A stretch of 64,000 nt of DNA from Clostridiales bacterium. GTDB lineage: Bacteria > Bacillota > Clostridia > Lachnospirales > Lachnospiraceae. The stretch lies in assembly GCA_029338615.1 (NCBI GenBank), contig JAQYAS010000066.1:1-64000 (forward strand), written 5' to 3'. This document shows positions 42,427 to 51,471 of this stretch, in pieces. How positions within the stretch are numbered: position 1 is the first letter of the stretch; every line of letters starts with the position of its first letter. The notes beneath the pieces are model-generated. The model made no database searches and was not told the DNA's origin. It saw only the letters and a list, made by a program, of their open reading frames with translations. A program made the translations under genes and the position numbers.

Positions 42427-43140
42427 TCATATGAGCCCTTCTATATACAGGATTCCACTTGTGAACTTATCTCCGACATTATTCACGTAATTTCTATATT
42501 CTTTATAGTTTATATAATACTTCTTTCCCCATGAAGATACAACCAGATATTCCTGTCCTTTTATCTCTCTGACTCCAGTTACGACTACGTAGTGGGAATG
42601 TACATTCTCTCTGATAGACTCCTTGAGTGAACCGTCCTTCTCTATATATAATGATATACCCTTCTTTCCGAAAGGATTGAAACGGTTCTGTCCTATAGCC
42701 AGTATGACCGGTTTGTTCTTTCTTATAAGATGCCTTATATCCTTCATCATTGATTCATCTGACTGAAGCACCTTCCATCTTGCCTTAAGTCCAATATCAT
42801 TGAGCATAAAATATCTGTTCATTGTATGTTTCATAGCGGTCCCAATTATACCATTATGCATAAGCATAATCACATAATGCATATAGAAAAACTTCACATA
42901 TTCCAGATAATCATGCTTGTTATAGAGTCCCTTTGGCTTATTTATCTTTCTTATTGCATCTGTCATCATGTTTGGGTTCTGCTCTGCCAGATATATACTC
43001 AGATCAGCCATAGCGATAACTCCGCAGCCAACCCTCTGCATCTTTCTGGACTGTGACCAGTTCTGATTGCCGCCATAACTCACAAGATTCAAATTTTTAA
43101 TCTTTACATAATCTTTATTTGTTAAAAAAACGTCGTTCAT
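42427..43140 (-). CDS. C39-like cysteine peptidase domain protein
   Basis: A 237-aa protein without signal peptide or membrane helix. A papain-like C39 pattern is visible: nucleophile Cys39 in QRVGCGVIAMADL, His183 in HSHYVVVTGV and a following SSWGKKYYINY strand that normally carries the third residue. The middle (about 50-130) is long and basic. It resembles C39-family-2 or bacteriocin-processing domains, but lacks any transporter part, and no bacteriocin-like peptide is evident nearby. GGAGAGG is 6 nt before the ATG at 43140. It has its own promoter and may be co-transcribed with the nitroreductase. The cytoplasmic location is unusual for a peptidase of this type. Confidence 0.7.
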   Translation of the reverse strand: MNDVFLTNKDYVKIKNLNLVSYGGNQNWSQSRKMQRVGCGVIAMADLSIYLAEQNPNMMTDAIRKINKPKGLYNKHDYLEYVKFFYMHYVIMLMHNGIIGTAMKHTMNRYFMLNDIGLKARWKVLQSDESMMKDIRHLIRKNKPVILAIGQNRFNPFGKKGISLYIEKDGSLKESIRENVHSHYVVVTGVREIKGQEYLVVSSWGKKYYINYKEYRNYVNNVGDKFTSGILYIEGLI

Positions 43141-43197
43141 AATTGTCCTCTCCAAATATCCTTCATCACATCACAACATTTTCCTTATAACACTTAA

Positions 43198-43226
43198 AGT
43201 ATAACACGAATGGCAATTAACATCAA
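43198..43226 (-). promoter_or_regulatory. Promoter of the C39-like peptidase gene
   Basis: TTGATG (43221-43226) and TATACT (43198-43203) on the minus strand with a 17-bp spacer, leader about 50 nt. Confidence 0.7.
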
Positions 43227-43284
43227 GCATTGTTAACTGTATTAAGTAGTATTTAAAACTACATTGTCCATTTTTATTTTTTTC

Positions 43285-43313
43285 TTTACTTTTTCTCACC
43301 GATTTGATATAAG
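43285..43313 (+). promoter_or_regulatory. Promoter of rnpB
   Basis: TTTACT (43285-43290) and TATAAG (43308-43313), 17-bp spacer, placing the transcription start at the 5' base of RNase P RNA helix P1 (about 43319-43321). Confidence 0.75.
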
Positions 43314-43318
43314 AATAT

Positions 43319-43675
43319 ATGAGTTGGATAAGTGATCGCGGCTGCATTTATGCAGGTGAGGAAAGTCCGGGCTTCACAGGGCAGGATGCCGGATAACGTC
43401 CGGTGGAGGCGACTCCCAGGCCAGTGCAACAGAAATATACCGCCATCTTAGATGGTAAGGGTGGAAAGGCGAGGTAAGAGCTCACCGCTGCTGTGGTAAC
43501 ATAGCAGGCTCTGTAAACCCCATCCGAAGCAAGACCAAATATAGTCTCTCTGAGGGACTTGTGGAATGATACAGTTGCCCGCTGCATTCCAGGTAGGTTG
43601 CTTGAGATTTATGGCAACATAAATCCTAGATAGATGATCACTCCAGACATAACCCGGCTTATAGTCCAACTCATA
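43319..43675 (+). ncRNA. rnpB: RNase P RNA
   Basis: Catalytic RNA that trims tRNA 5' leaders. Conserved blocks in order: GAGGAAAGTCCGGGC (P4 5' side and CR I), the ACAGAAA block, AAGGGTGGAAAGGCGAGGTA (CR II-III), and near the end AGATAGATGATCACT and ACATAACCCGGCTTATAG (CR V, P4 3' side). The ends ATGAGTTGGATA and TATAGTCCAACTCAT pair as P1. Length of about 355 nt suits a bacterial RNA; class A versus B needs folding. The exact ends are uncertain by a few bases. Confidence 0.97.
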
Positions 43676-43676
43676 A

Positions 43677-43720
43677 CAAAATACGGAGACAACACAATCT
43701 GTGTCGTCTCCGTATTTTAT
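43677..43720. terminator. Bidirectional terminator between rnpB and the udk-like gene
   Basis: AAATACGGAGAC and GTCTCCGTATTT arms extended by ACACA/TGTGT, with A- and T-runs on the two sides, between convergent rnpB and the kinase gene. Confidence 0.92.
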
Positions 43721-43739
43721 TATGTACATTTATTTAATT

Positions 43740-44747
43740 TTATATTCTGAAACATCCGCCGCCTATAAATTCACGAAGTATGGAATTGGCAGGAATGTAT
43801 TCCGTGTCAATATCTTCAAACAGATTTACAAATCTGAGCAGCCTCTGTGCATCTTCATAATATTCAGAATCAATTCCAACATTACTGAGAAGTGGTGCAG
43901 CAGCACTCCTGAGCGCTGTATATTCATAAAGAAGTCCTGAATTAAACATGACATCCGCTTCACTCTCGTATGGGAATATATATTTTTCCTCACCACGTCT
44001 GACTGAGGCCCACATAGACAGAGTCTTTTCCACCCCATTCCCCCTGGTTCTGTTATCTCTGACTATTCTTCTTATCAATCTGCTGTCTATAGTGGATACC
44101 TTAACCGGTTCACCGGCCTCACTGTCCACATACAACTGATTTAACGGACTTATATATATCTTGTACTTATCCGAATCTCCAAGCATGTATGTCATCTCAG
44201 GATTAAGAGAATGTATCCCCTCCATGATTACTACGTCCTCATTGCCAATCTGCAGATATTCTCCATGGTATTCCCTGACTCCCTCCCTGAAATTGAATAC
44301 AGGCAGTTCTATCTGGCTGCCTTCGAGCAGCCGCACCATATCTTCATTCAGTTTTCTGAGATCCATAGCCCCGAGGCATTCAAAATCATAATTACCATCC
44401 TCATCCCGCGGATTATCTTTTCTATCAACAAAATAATTATCTGCTGTTATGACATGCGGCCTAAGCCCCATCGCCCGAAGCTGTATACTCAATCTATGGG
44501 ACAAAGTTGTCTTTCCTGCGGATGAAGGGCCTGATATAAGTATTACCCTTCTTCTCTCATCTGTTATCCTTCTGGCTATTTCATATATGCAGTTGCTCTG
44601 CATTGCTTCGCATACAAGCACAAGTTCCACGCCGGCACCTGAGCGGATCATATCATTCAGTTTCTCAACCGAATCTATCCCCACTTTTCTGGCCCACTCC
44701 TTTGCGGTTGACTTCAGCGATGTAATACTTTTTTCCGAATCACCCAT
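43740..44747 (-). CDS. Uridine kinase-like nucleoside kinase
   Basis: A 335-aa P-loop kinase. Walker A GPSSAGKTT is at 73-81, and DNYFVDRKDNPRDEDGNYDF is the nucleoside-binding segment typical of the clostridial Udk/phosphoribulokinase group, followed by VVIMEGIHSLNPEM as Walker-B-like strand. Family members in Clostridia are often about 550 aa, with an N-terminal TGS or threonyl-synthetase-like part; only a remnant of about 65 residues is present here. AGGAG lies 8 nt before the ATG. It is the last gene of the dgt-dnaG-rpoD-trmK operon, 22 nt after trmK. Salvage of uridine or cytidine is the likely role. Confidence 0.88.
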   Translation of the reverse strand: MGDSEKSITSLKSTAKEWARKVGIDSVEKLNDMIRSGAGVELVLVCEAMQSNCIYEIARRITDERRRVILISGPSSAGKTTLSHRLSIQLRAMGLRPHVITADNYFVDRKDNPRDEDGNYDFECLGAMDLRKLNEDMVRLLEGSQIELPVFNFREGVREYHGEYLQIGNEDVVIMEGIHSLNPEMTYMLGDSDKYKIYISPLNQLYVDSEAGEPVKVSTIDSRLIRRIVRDNRTRGNGVEKTLSMWASVRRGEEKYIFPYESEADVMFNSGLLYEYTALRSAAAPLLSNVGIDSEYYEDAQRLLRFVNLFEDIDTEYIPANSILREFIGGGCFRI

Positions 44748-44769
44748 ATGCCAAATCTCCTATATATCT

Positions 44770-45489
44770 TCAAATACGTTCAAGTGCCATCTCTATGCAT
44801 TGCAGTTCATGTTCCAGTTCGATCGCTCTCTGTCTGGAATTATCTGTATCTGCTCTCCTCAACCTGTCAAGAATAGCCTCACTGCTTGCATGATTTTCCA
44901 ACAGATATTCTTTTAATACAGGACTGTGTCCCTCTATCAACAATCTGCCATATTTGTAGTATATTTCCAACATGTCATCATTATGACTGCATTGATCCGG
45001 ATTCTGTGTCGTTCTCACATCCATAACAACATAATACTTGCCTGCATCTTTGAGCATGCACTCTCTCTGTATCACCCATCCATGAGAATGTATATATCTC
45101 CTCACATGCTCTATCTCTGACTGAGGCTGCAACACAAGCTGTCTCGTCGTTCTCACCACATTTTTCCCATTTTCCAGGATATCCGTGATAAGCATTCCGC
45201 CCATACCGGCTATAATTACAGATTCAGCCTCCCCCTCATGTATAGTAGAAAGTCCATCACCCAGTCTCAGATCTATTCTGTCGGACATATTCCATCTGGC
45301 TATATTATCCCTGGCTATAGCACACGGACCGGTTCTAACATCAGATGCTATGACCCGGTCCGCCTTGCCATGTGCCACAAGGTATATGGATACAAATGCG
45401 TGATCGCATCCTATATCACAGACGGTGCCACACTTCTCCACCATATCAGCAACCGTCTGCATTCTTTGTGACAATTCTATATCTTTCAT
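44770..45489 (-). CDS. trmK: tRNA (adenine-N1)-methyltransferase TrmK
   Basis: A 239-aa class I SAM methyltransferase that modifies A22 in the D-loop of certain tRNAs. Motif I VCDIGCDHAFVSIYL, motif II VIASDV and the TrmK-specific AGMGGMLITDIL segment are present, followed by LQPQSE and a C-terminal coiled coil. Length agrees with Bacillus TrmK (YqfN). It lies 13 nt after rpoD, its usual neighbour in Firmicutes. GGAG precedes the ATG by 8 nt. Confidence 0.93.
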   Translation of the reverse strand: MKDIELSQRMQTVADMVEKCGTVCDIGCDHAFVSIYLVAHGKADRVIASDVRTGPCAIARDNIARWNMSDRIDLRLGDGLSTIHEGEAESVIIAGMGGMLITDILENGKNVVRTTRQLVLQPQSEIEHVRRYIHSHGWVIQRECMLKDAGKYYVVMDVRTTQNPDQCSHNDDMLEIYYKYGRLLIEGHSPVLKEYLLENHASSEAILDRLRRADTDNSRQRAIELEHELQCIEMALERI

Positions 45490-45502
45490 AATGCAATCTC
45501 CA

Positions 45503-46690
45503 TTAGTTATAAAGGAAATCCTTGAGCTTCCTGCTTCTGTTAGGATGTCTGAGCTTTCTGAGAGCCTTTGCCTCTATCTGACGTATTCTCTCACGAGTTA
45601 CATTGAATTCTTTGCCAACCTCCTCAAGTGTTCTAGGTCTTCCATCATCCCAACCGAATCTGAGCTTGATAACCCTCTGCTCACGCTCTGTCAGCGTACT
45701 TACCACTTCGTCAAGCTGCTCATGAAGGAGTGTCTGGTTAGTTGCCTCAACAGGTGTAGGAATACTCTCATCCTGGATAAAATCTCCAAGATGGCTGTCC
45801 TCCTCCTCTCCTATAGGAGTTTCAAGTGATACAGGCTCCTGTGCTATCTTCATGATTTCCTGCACTCTCTCTTTTGGAAGTCCCATAACTTCTCCAACTT
45901 CCTCTGGAAGTGGTTCTCTTCCAAGTTTCTGCAGAAGATCCCTGCTCACTCTTGTCACCTTGTTGATAGTTTCCACCATATGAACAGGTATACGGATCGT
46001 TCTTGCCTGATCTGCTATGGCTCTTGTTATAGCCTGTCTTATCCACCATGTGGCATAGGTTGAAAACTTATATCCTTTTCTGTAGTCAAACTTCTCCACT
46101 GCCTTGAGCAGACCGAGATTTCCCTCCTGTATAAGATCAAGGAACAGCATTCCACGGCCCACATATCTCTTGGCTATACTTACAACAAGTCGCAGATTAG
46201 ACTCAGCCAGTTTCTTCTTTGCAGCCTCATCGCCAGCCTCCATCCTCTTGGCAAGCTCTATTTCTTCCTCTGCACTCAGAAGAGGCACCTTTCCTATATC
46301 CTTCAGGTACATCTTTACTGGATCCTGGGTTGTACTTGATATGTCACCTGTATCCGTAAAGTCAATCTTCTCTACATCCTCTCCCTCAGCTATAGCATCA
46401 TCATCGAGAGCAGGCTCTTCTTCCTCATCCTCTGTTATCTGGAGTATATCCACTCCATTCTTCTCAAGGAATGTAAATATCTTCTGCATTGTGTCCAGAT
46501 CCAGAGCTACCTCTTTGAGATCATTAAAGTGCTTGATGAGCTCTGTATCCTCTATAACATTCTTCTTGCTGTGAGCTATCTCCAAAAGATCCTGTAGCTT
46601 TGCATTAAACTTGGCGTTAACTGCCTCATCTGTGCTCACACTGATCATGTTCTTGTCGTCGTTTGAATTTGTCATATCCATTGTACTCAT
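45503..46690 (-). CDS. rpoD: Primary sigma factor (sigma-70/SigA)
   Basis: A 395-aa housekeeping sigma factor. Region 1.1 at the N-terminus is followed by a very acidic stretch ([20 protein letters not shown]), region 1.2-2.1 ([20 protein letters not shown]), 2.2-2.4 ([20 protein letters not shown], then [20 protein letters not shown]), region 3 and region 4.2 with the [23 protein letters not shown]. It should recognise the TTGACA/TATAAT promoters seen throughout this window. GGAGG is 6 nt before the ATG. It lies 31 nt after dnaG in the macromolecular-synthesis operon. Confidence 0.98.
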   Translation of the reverse strand: MSTMDMTNSNDDKNMISVSTDEAVNAKFNAKLQDLLEIAHSKKNVIEDTELIKHFNDLKEVALDLDTMQKIFTFLEKNGVDILQITEDEEEEPALDDDAIAEGEDVEKIDFTDTGDISSTTQDPVKMYLKDIGKVPLLSAEEEIELAKRMEAGDEAAKKKLAESNLRLVVSIAKRYVGRGMLFLDLIQEGNLGLLKAVEKFDYRKGYKFSTYATWWIRQAITRAIADQARTIRIPVHMVETINKVTRVSRDLLQKLGREPLPEEVGEVMGLPKERVQEIMKIAQEPVSLETPIGEEEDSHLGDFIQDESIPTPVEATNQTLLHEQLDEVVSTLTEREQRVIKLRFGWDDGRPRTLEEVGKEFNVTRERIRQIEAKALRKLRHPNRSRKLKDFLYN

Positions 46691-46721
46691 CTTATTCCTC
46701 CACTTATTGTAATATTACAGA

Positions 46722-48524
46722 TCATATTATCACCCTGATCTTCTCTATCTTTTTTCTCTCTTTTATGAGTTCCTGCACTCTCTGCATATCGTTTTCTTCT
46801 TCAAGCTGCTTTTTTATACTGGCCAGCTTGATCTTCCGAACAACCTCAGTGACAGCGTTGCAGGCTTCCTCCTCAGACATATCTATCATCAGATCCGTCT
46901 GAAGCATTTCCGCCACAAGTCTTTGTTCTTCCACATCCTGGAATGTATTGACCACAATTGCCGGAGTAACTTTTCCTGTTTCCCTGTACTGATCAAACAG
47001 CTTTGCTGCAACGGTTCTGTATATTCCTTCCTCAAAGTCTTTCTCATTTACCACATCAGCAAGCTGTGAAAAAAGCTTTGGTTCATTTACCAGCCATGTG
47101 AGAAGAAGTCTTGCAGTCTTATTGCCATTTGCCCCATGGGAACCTGACGTCCTGCCCGGTCGTTCATCAGACTGTCTCTGTTCTTCTAGACGCTGTTGCT
47201 CTCTTGTGACAACCTCAGGCTTAGCTGCCCCGGCCACTCCATATCCATGAACCTTATCCGCCAGAGCATCCCTGTTGATAGAATACTTTGCTGCTATGGA
47301 ATCTATATAATTATTTCTCTCCAGAACATCTTCAATATATGAAAGTTCCCTTGCGATCTGGTTCTGGAATTTCGTCCGTTCCCCGGGATCGCTCTGGTCA
47401 TATTCCTCCGAGTAAATACGTGCCAGGAACATCATCCCGCTCTCCGCCTTCTGGATCCGAGCCTCAAAAGCCTCGCTTCCAAGATTTCGTATAAATTCAT
47501 CAGGATCCTTATACGGGCGCATATTGATAACACGCACACCCACGCCAACCTCTCTGAGTATGGCTATAACCTTTTTGGTCGCGGCCACTCCGGCTCCGTC
47601 ACTGTCATATGCCAGATACACTTCATCTGCATACCTCTTTATTATGTTTGCATGACCAAATGTAAATGCAGTTCCAAGTGATGCAACCGCATTATCGAAT
47701 CCGGCCTGATGCATGGATATAACATCCATATATCCCTCACAGCATATGAAGCCTTTTCTCCGGCTTCGTCTTGCTATATTCATAGCAAACAGCGTATGGC
47801 TTTTATCAAATACTGCCGTATCGCTGGTATTGATATATTTGGGCTTTCCATCCCCCAACACACGGCCTCCAAATGCAATCACTTTGCCATTGATATCTAA
47901 TATAGGAATCATTGCTCTGTTCCAGAACTTGTCCACACCACCATCACGTTCGCTGATATCCACCAGACCTGACTGTTTGAGCTGCTCATCCGTATATCCT
48001 TTGCTTCTCATATATCTGTACAGGTCATCCTTATATATATCTGAATATCCCAATGCAAATTTATTGATCGTATCATCCGTGAGTCCTCTTGTATCCCGGA
48101 AATACCCATATGCCCTCTGTCCATTCTGGCTATGCTTCAATATATAATGGAAGTATGCCGCAGCGGTTTTATTCATCTCTTTCAGAGTTATCTTGTACTG
48201 CTCTCTTGAACGTTCCTGTGCACTCATGGACTTTTCCGGCAGTTGTATACCAGCTCTCTCGGCCAGCCGCTCCACTGCCTCAGGGAAATTGAGGTTCTCA
48301 TATTCCATCACAAATGTAAACACATTGCCGCCAACACCACAGCCAAAACAATGATACATCTGTTTCTCTCTATTTACTTTAAAAGACGGAGTCTTCTCAT
48401 GATGAAAAGGACAACATGCCTCATAGTTGCTTCCTTTTTTTCTGAGACTCGCATAGCCTCCAATGACATCTACTATGTCATTGCGCGCCAGTACCTCGTT
48501 GATCACATCATCCGAATAATACAA
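46722..48524 (-). CDS. dnaG: DNA primase
   Basis: A 600-aa primase making RNA primers at the replication fork. An N-terminal CHC2 zinc domain (CPFHHEKTPSF, then YHCFGCGVGGN), the TOPRIM core (FICCEGYMDVISMHQAGF; YLAYDSDGAGV) and the C-terminal DnaB-interacting region are all present. The start codon is TTG at 48524, chosen because the GGGGGCGG ribosome site lies 4 nt before it and the N-terminus YYSDDVINEVLARNDIVDVI matches the family start exactly. It lies 30 nt after dgt. Confidence 0.97.
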   Translation of the reverse strand: MYYSDDVINEVLARNDIVDVIGGYASLRKKGSNYEACCPFHHEKTPSFKVNREKQMYHCFGCGVGGNVFTFVMEYENLNFPEAVERLAERAGIQLPEKSMSAQERSREQYKITLKEMNKTAAAYFHYILKHSQNGQRAYGYFRDTRGLTDDTINKFALGYSDIYKDDLYRYMRSKGYTDEQLKQSGLVDISERDGGVDKFWNRAMIPILDINGKVIAFGGRVLGDGKPKYINTSDTAVFDKSHTLFAMNIARRSRRKGFICCEGYMDVISMHQAGFDNAVASLGTAFTFGHANIIKRYADEVYLAYDSDGAGVAATKKVIAILREVGVGVRVINMRPYKDPDEFIRNLGSEAFEARIQKAESGMMFLARIYSEEYDQSDPGERTKFQNQIARELSYIEDVLERNNYIDSIAAKYSINRDALADKVHGYGVAGAAKPEVVTREQQRLEEQRQSDERPGRTSGSHGANGNKTARLLLTWLVNEPKLFSQLADVVNEKDFEEGIYRTVAAKLFDQYRETGKVTPAIVVNTFQDVEEQRLVAEMLQTDLMIDMSEEEACNAVTEVVRKIKLASIKKQLEEENDMQRVQELIKERKKIEKIRVII

Positions 48525-48554
48525 TTCGCCGCCCCCTGTATCTTTCCAGCCATA

Positions 48555-49559
48555 TCACACCTTCCACGACTTTGGTATGTATATACCCTTGAAGGTTTCT
48601 ATGGCATAATTATCTGTCATGCCTGCTATGTAATCACACACAACAGTTCTGGGATCCTCTCCCATATATATCATCTCCACGCATTCATTTGTCAGTCTGC
48701 TGGCATCCTCAATGAAATACTCGTAGAGTATTCTAAGCATCTTGTCCGCTTTAAGTTCTTCGCTCTTGGCTATAGGGTTGGTATACAGATATCGGAACAT
48801 ATATGCTCTGAGTTTCCCCAGTGCATCACCGATATCAGGAGACATCTCCACCTTATCCTTTCCCATGCTTGTATTTATCACATCATGTATAAGGCAGTTA
48901 AGCCTTGCTCTTGTATTCTTACCCAATATATCCGTTATATTCTCCGGCAGATCCTCCTCCCGGAGTACATTTCCCCTTATGGCATCATCTATATCGTGAT
49001 TGACATACGCAATCTTGTCCGCAAGTCTCACACACTGGCCCTCCAGGGTATGTGGTGTACATGACGTCTTATGATTCAATATTCCGTCACGCACCTCCCA
49101 GGTGAGATTCAGACCTTCACCGCGATTCTCAAGTTTCTCAACAACCCTCACACTCTGTACATTATGGCTGAAATTATTCCCTGCACATGATGCCAGTGTT
49201 CTCTCTCCAACATGTCCAAATGGTGTATGTCCAAGATCGTGGCCAAGTGCTATGGCCTCCGTGAGATCTTCATTGAGTCTGAGTGACCTCGCTATTGTTC
49301 TCGCAATCTGCGACACCTCAAGAGTATGTGTAAGTCTGGTCCTGTAATGATCATCTCCAGGCGACAGAAATACCTGTGTCTTATGCTTTAATCTCCTGAA
49401 CGACTTACAGTGCAGAATACGATCCCTGTCTCTCTGGTACACCGTTCTCAGATCACACTGATCCTCCTGTCTGTCACGGCCTCTTGACTTGTCGCTGAAT
49501 GATGCAAACGGACTAAGATTCTGATGTTCACGCTGTTCCTGTTCCTCTCGTATTGTCAT
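48555..49559 (-). CDS. dgt: Deoxyguanosinetriphosphate triphosphohydrolase-like HD protein
   Basis: A 334-aa HD-domain hydrolase of dNTPs. Metal ligands appear as TRLTHTLEVSQIARTI, ALGHDLGHTPFGHVGE and VRLADKIAYVNHDIDDAI. Length suits the dGTPase-like group found before dnaG in Firmicutes. The start at 49559 has AGGAG 5 nt upstream. It is the first gene of the dgt-dnaG-rpoD-trmK-udk operon; the promoter should lie in the 425-nt gap 49560-49984, which contains 12-bp repeats and a terminator but no clear -10/-35 pair that I can defend. Confidence 0.95.
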   Translation of the reverse strand: MTIREEQEQREHQNLSPFASFSDKSRGRDRQEDQCDLRTVYQRDRDRILHCKSFRRLKHKTQVFLSPGDDHYRTRLTHTLEVSQIARTIARSLRLNEDLTEAIALGHDLGHTPFGHVGERTLASCAGNNFSHNVQSVRVVEKLENRGEGLNLTWEVRDGILNHKTSCTPHTLEGQCVRLADKIAYVNHDIDDAIRGNVLREEDLPENITDILGKNTRARLNCLIHDVINTSMGKDKVEMSPDIGDALGKLRAYMFRYLYTNPIAKSEELKADKMLRILYEYFIEDASRLTNECVEMIYMGEDPRTVVCDYIAGMTDNYAIETFKGIYIPKSWKV

Positions 49560-49715
49560 ATATTCTCCTATCCACATATACAAACAAAACCTAACAGTAT
49601 CTATTCCAAATCATATCTTATTAACACACATCTTTATTATTCTGTGTTTTTTTTCATAATCCTTTTTTTATTTTCATTTTTTCATTATTTTTGCATTTTA
49701 TATGAATATACCAAG

Positions 49716-49822
49716 AAAATATACTTTAAAATACACTTAGAAATTCACTTGGAAATGTAACTGAAATGCATTTGGAAATACACTTAGAAGTACACTTAAA
49801 AATTTGCCTGAAAAGTATATCA
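49716..49822. repeat. Degenerate 12-bp tandem repeats upstream of the dgt-dnaG-rpoD operon
   Basis: About nine units of 11-13 bp with consensus AAATnCACTTnG run head to tail: starts near 49716, 49728, 49741, 49753, 49764, 49776, 49788, 49800 and 49811. Units at 49728, 49776 and 49788 are nearly identical (AAATACACTTAG, AAGTACACTTAA). There are no unique spacers, so it is not a CRISPR array. The 425-nt gap 49560-49984 otherwise holds A/T-rich sequence and a terminator. The repeats could be protein-binding iterons or a relic of slippage. Confidence 0.8.
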
Positions 49823-49833
49823 CGATAATAAAC

Positions 49834-49907
49834 AAAAAAGTGTATGTCATAATGGCTATGGCTGGCATACCATTTTCCCATAGCCATTAAGAACATACAC
49901 TTTTAAT
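49834..49907. terminator. Long terminator after the lipoprotein gene
   Basis: AAAAGTGTATGT with ACATACACTTTT and an inner ATGGCTATG/CATAGCCAT pair around a 21-nt loop; on the minus strand TTTTTTG follows. It lies about 80 nt past the lipoprotein stop and closes the sigma-factor module. Confidence 0.88.
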
Positions 49908-49984
49908 ATTTTCATTATTTTTTCTATTTTTCTATTACATTGCCTAAAATTACACTATAGACCTATCATATTCTTTTCACCATA

Positions 49985-51388
49985 CTAATTCTTGCCAAAT
50001 CGAGCCTCATCCTGAACTATACTCACTTCACTTCCGTCCCTGGCATCGATCATGATAAGCTGTATTGGATATGACTCATCACTTCCCCTGTCAGTATCCA
50101 ACTGGGCAAAAGCATACACCGGTATCGCCTCATATTCACCATCGCCGATCTTCGTTCTAAAGTATGTCAGTCTGACATCGTTGAACTCCACCTTGTTGTA
50201 TCCTCTGTAATCAGCAAAATGCTCCGGCATACATTTCTGCAGGCTGTCCACTGCGTCTTCCCAGTTTATAAGCGTTACTGCCTGAACGGCATCCTCATCT
50301 GATCTCATAGGCCATGTACATATAAAAGAGACCAGTCCGTCACTGTCAAAGGTTATAGTATACTCCGACTTTTCCATATAGTAATAGTTATCCGGATTGA
50401 AATTATCCTCATTACTCTGATGAGATATAGTGTCAACACCAAATGCCTCCGGCTGATATAGTGGCTGCCCTGTCACCGCCGCTCCAAGTTCGACAGAGTA
50501 TCCGTTCTTCTCATATCCGCACGCCTCATCTCCGCCATTTGCATCATAATATCCATATTCTCTGTATATCTCATTCTCGGAAGTCATTGCGACATCCTTA
50601 AAGCCCCACTTTGCCATGTAATCCATAGCTTTAGCCAAAGCCTCGTCCTGGCTCAGTCCGCATTTGTTGTCTTCATCCACGGCTGCCCATATTGGAGAAT
50701 TTCTGTTGATGGCATCAAGTTCTTCACTGTCATATGTCATGTATGCCACAAAAGTTGCTCCCAGTTTCTGCATATCCTCCGGCACTTCTTTCGCAGATGC
50801 CAGCTGCAGCTCAAACCCCTCATCCGTGGACCATGACTGATCAAAGAAGTACAGTATGTACTCTGTGCCATCAATCTTCCCGATAAAATAATCTTTACCG
50901 TAGTCGACCACTGCCCCTTTATCAGCAAAAATCGCATCTCTCTGCGCCTGGCTCACTTCATCCTTCAGATCATAAGGATACTCAAACACCCCTTCTTCTT
51001 CGTCAAAAATGTTCTTTAGTATCCTCTCTCTATCAGCCGCATCTATCTTTCCCATAGTAAATTTCTTTGTATACATCTTGTCCGTATCAGGGATCTTGAT
51101 CTTATCAGTTTTTATACACGCCGACTCGACGGTCCCACAGTCATCCGACCTGATGTCAACGTCTGCGCTGACAGGTATATCCAAAGCTGCTGCAAGACCT
51201 CCCACACTGTCTTCTCCCTCGGCTGTATTTAGTGCATCACTTCCGCCGGTGTATTCCTTCACATCATCTCCCTCTATAACAGATACGTTTATCCCATCAT
51301 CATTTTTTGTTGTACAGCCAACGAACGCAAGTGCCATACACATTGCCGCTGCACAAACCAGAATTCTTCGTCTTCTCATATTTTTCAT
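49985..51388 (-). CDS. Predicted lipoprotein of the ECF sigma module, unknown function
   Basis: A 467-aa exported protein. Signal peptide RRRRILVCAAAMCMALAFVG ends at lipobox Cys25 (AFVGC). The remaining sequence is rich in acidic residues, Tyr and Trp and shows no family I know; a central GLSQDEALAKAMDYMAKWGF resembles helices of PepSY-like or lipoprotein domains, and the C-terminus has YEAIPVYAFAQLDT and IMIDARDGSEVSIV, typical of YycH/PepSY-like folds. AAGGAG is 5 nt before the ATG. It is 83 nt after the candidate anti-sigma gene, so it likely belongs to the sigma regulon, possibly sensing or acting on the envelope. Confidence 0.75.
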   Translation of the reverse strand: MKNMRRRRILVCAAAMCMALAFVGCTTKNDDGINVSVIEGDDVKEYTGGSDALNTAEGEDSVGGLAAALDIPVSADVDIRSDDCGTVESACIKTDKIKIPDTDKMYTKKFTMGKIDAADRERILKNIFDEEEGVFEYPYDLKDEVSQAQRDAIFADKGAVVDYGKDYFIGKIDGTEYILYFFDQSWSTDEGFELQLASAKEVPEDMQKLGATFVAYMTYDSEELDAINRNSPIWAAVDEDNKCGLSQDEALAKAMDYMAKWGFKDVAMTSENEIYREYGYYDANGGDEACGYEKNGYSVELGAAVTGQPLYQPEAFGVDTISHQSNEDNFNPDNYYYMEKSEYTITFDSDGLVSFICTWPMRSDEDAVQAVTLINWEDAVDSLQKCMPEHFADYRGYNKVEFNDVRLTYFRTKIGDGEYEAIPVYAFAQLDTDRGSDESYPIQLIMIDARDGSEVSIVQDEARFGKN

Positions 51389-51471
51389 AATTACTCCTTC
51401 CCTTATCCGTTAGGACTCTCCACATATTTCTTTCATTTTCCTTTTTCGGGTATAACCCGAGTATTTATATA

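Noticed and set aside
48243-49064. Plus-strand reading frame of 273 codons opposite dnaG and dgt
   Set aside because: Shadow of two well-conserved genes; composition (Ile/His/Ser-rich) is typical of antisense frames in this genome.
49716-49822. CRISPR array
   Set aside because: Units are 11-13 bp, degenerate and contiguous with no unique spacers, and no cas gene is present.
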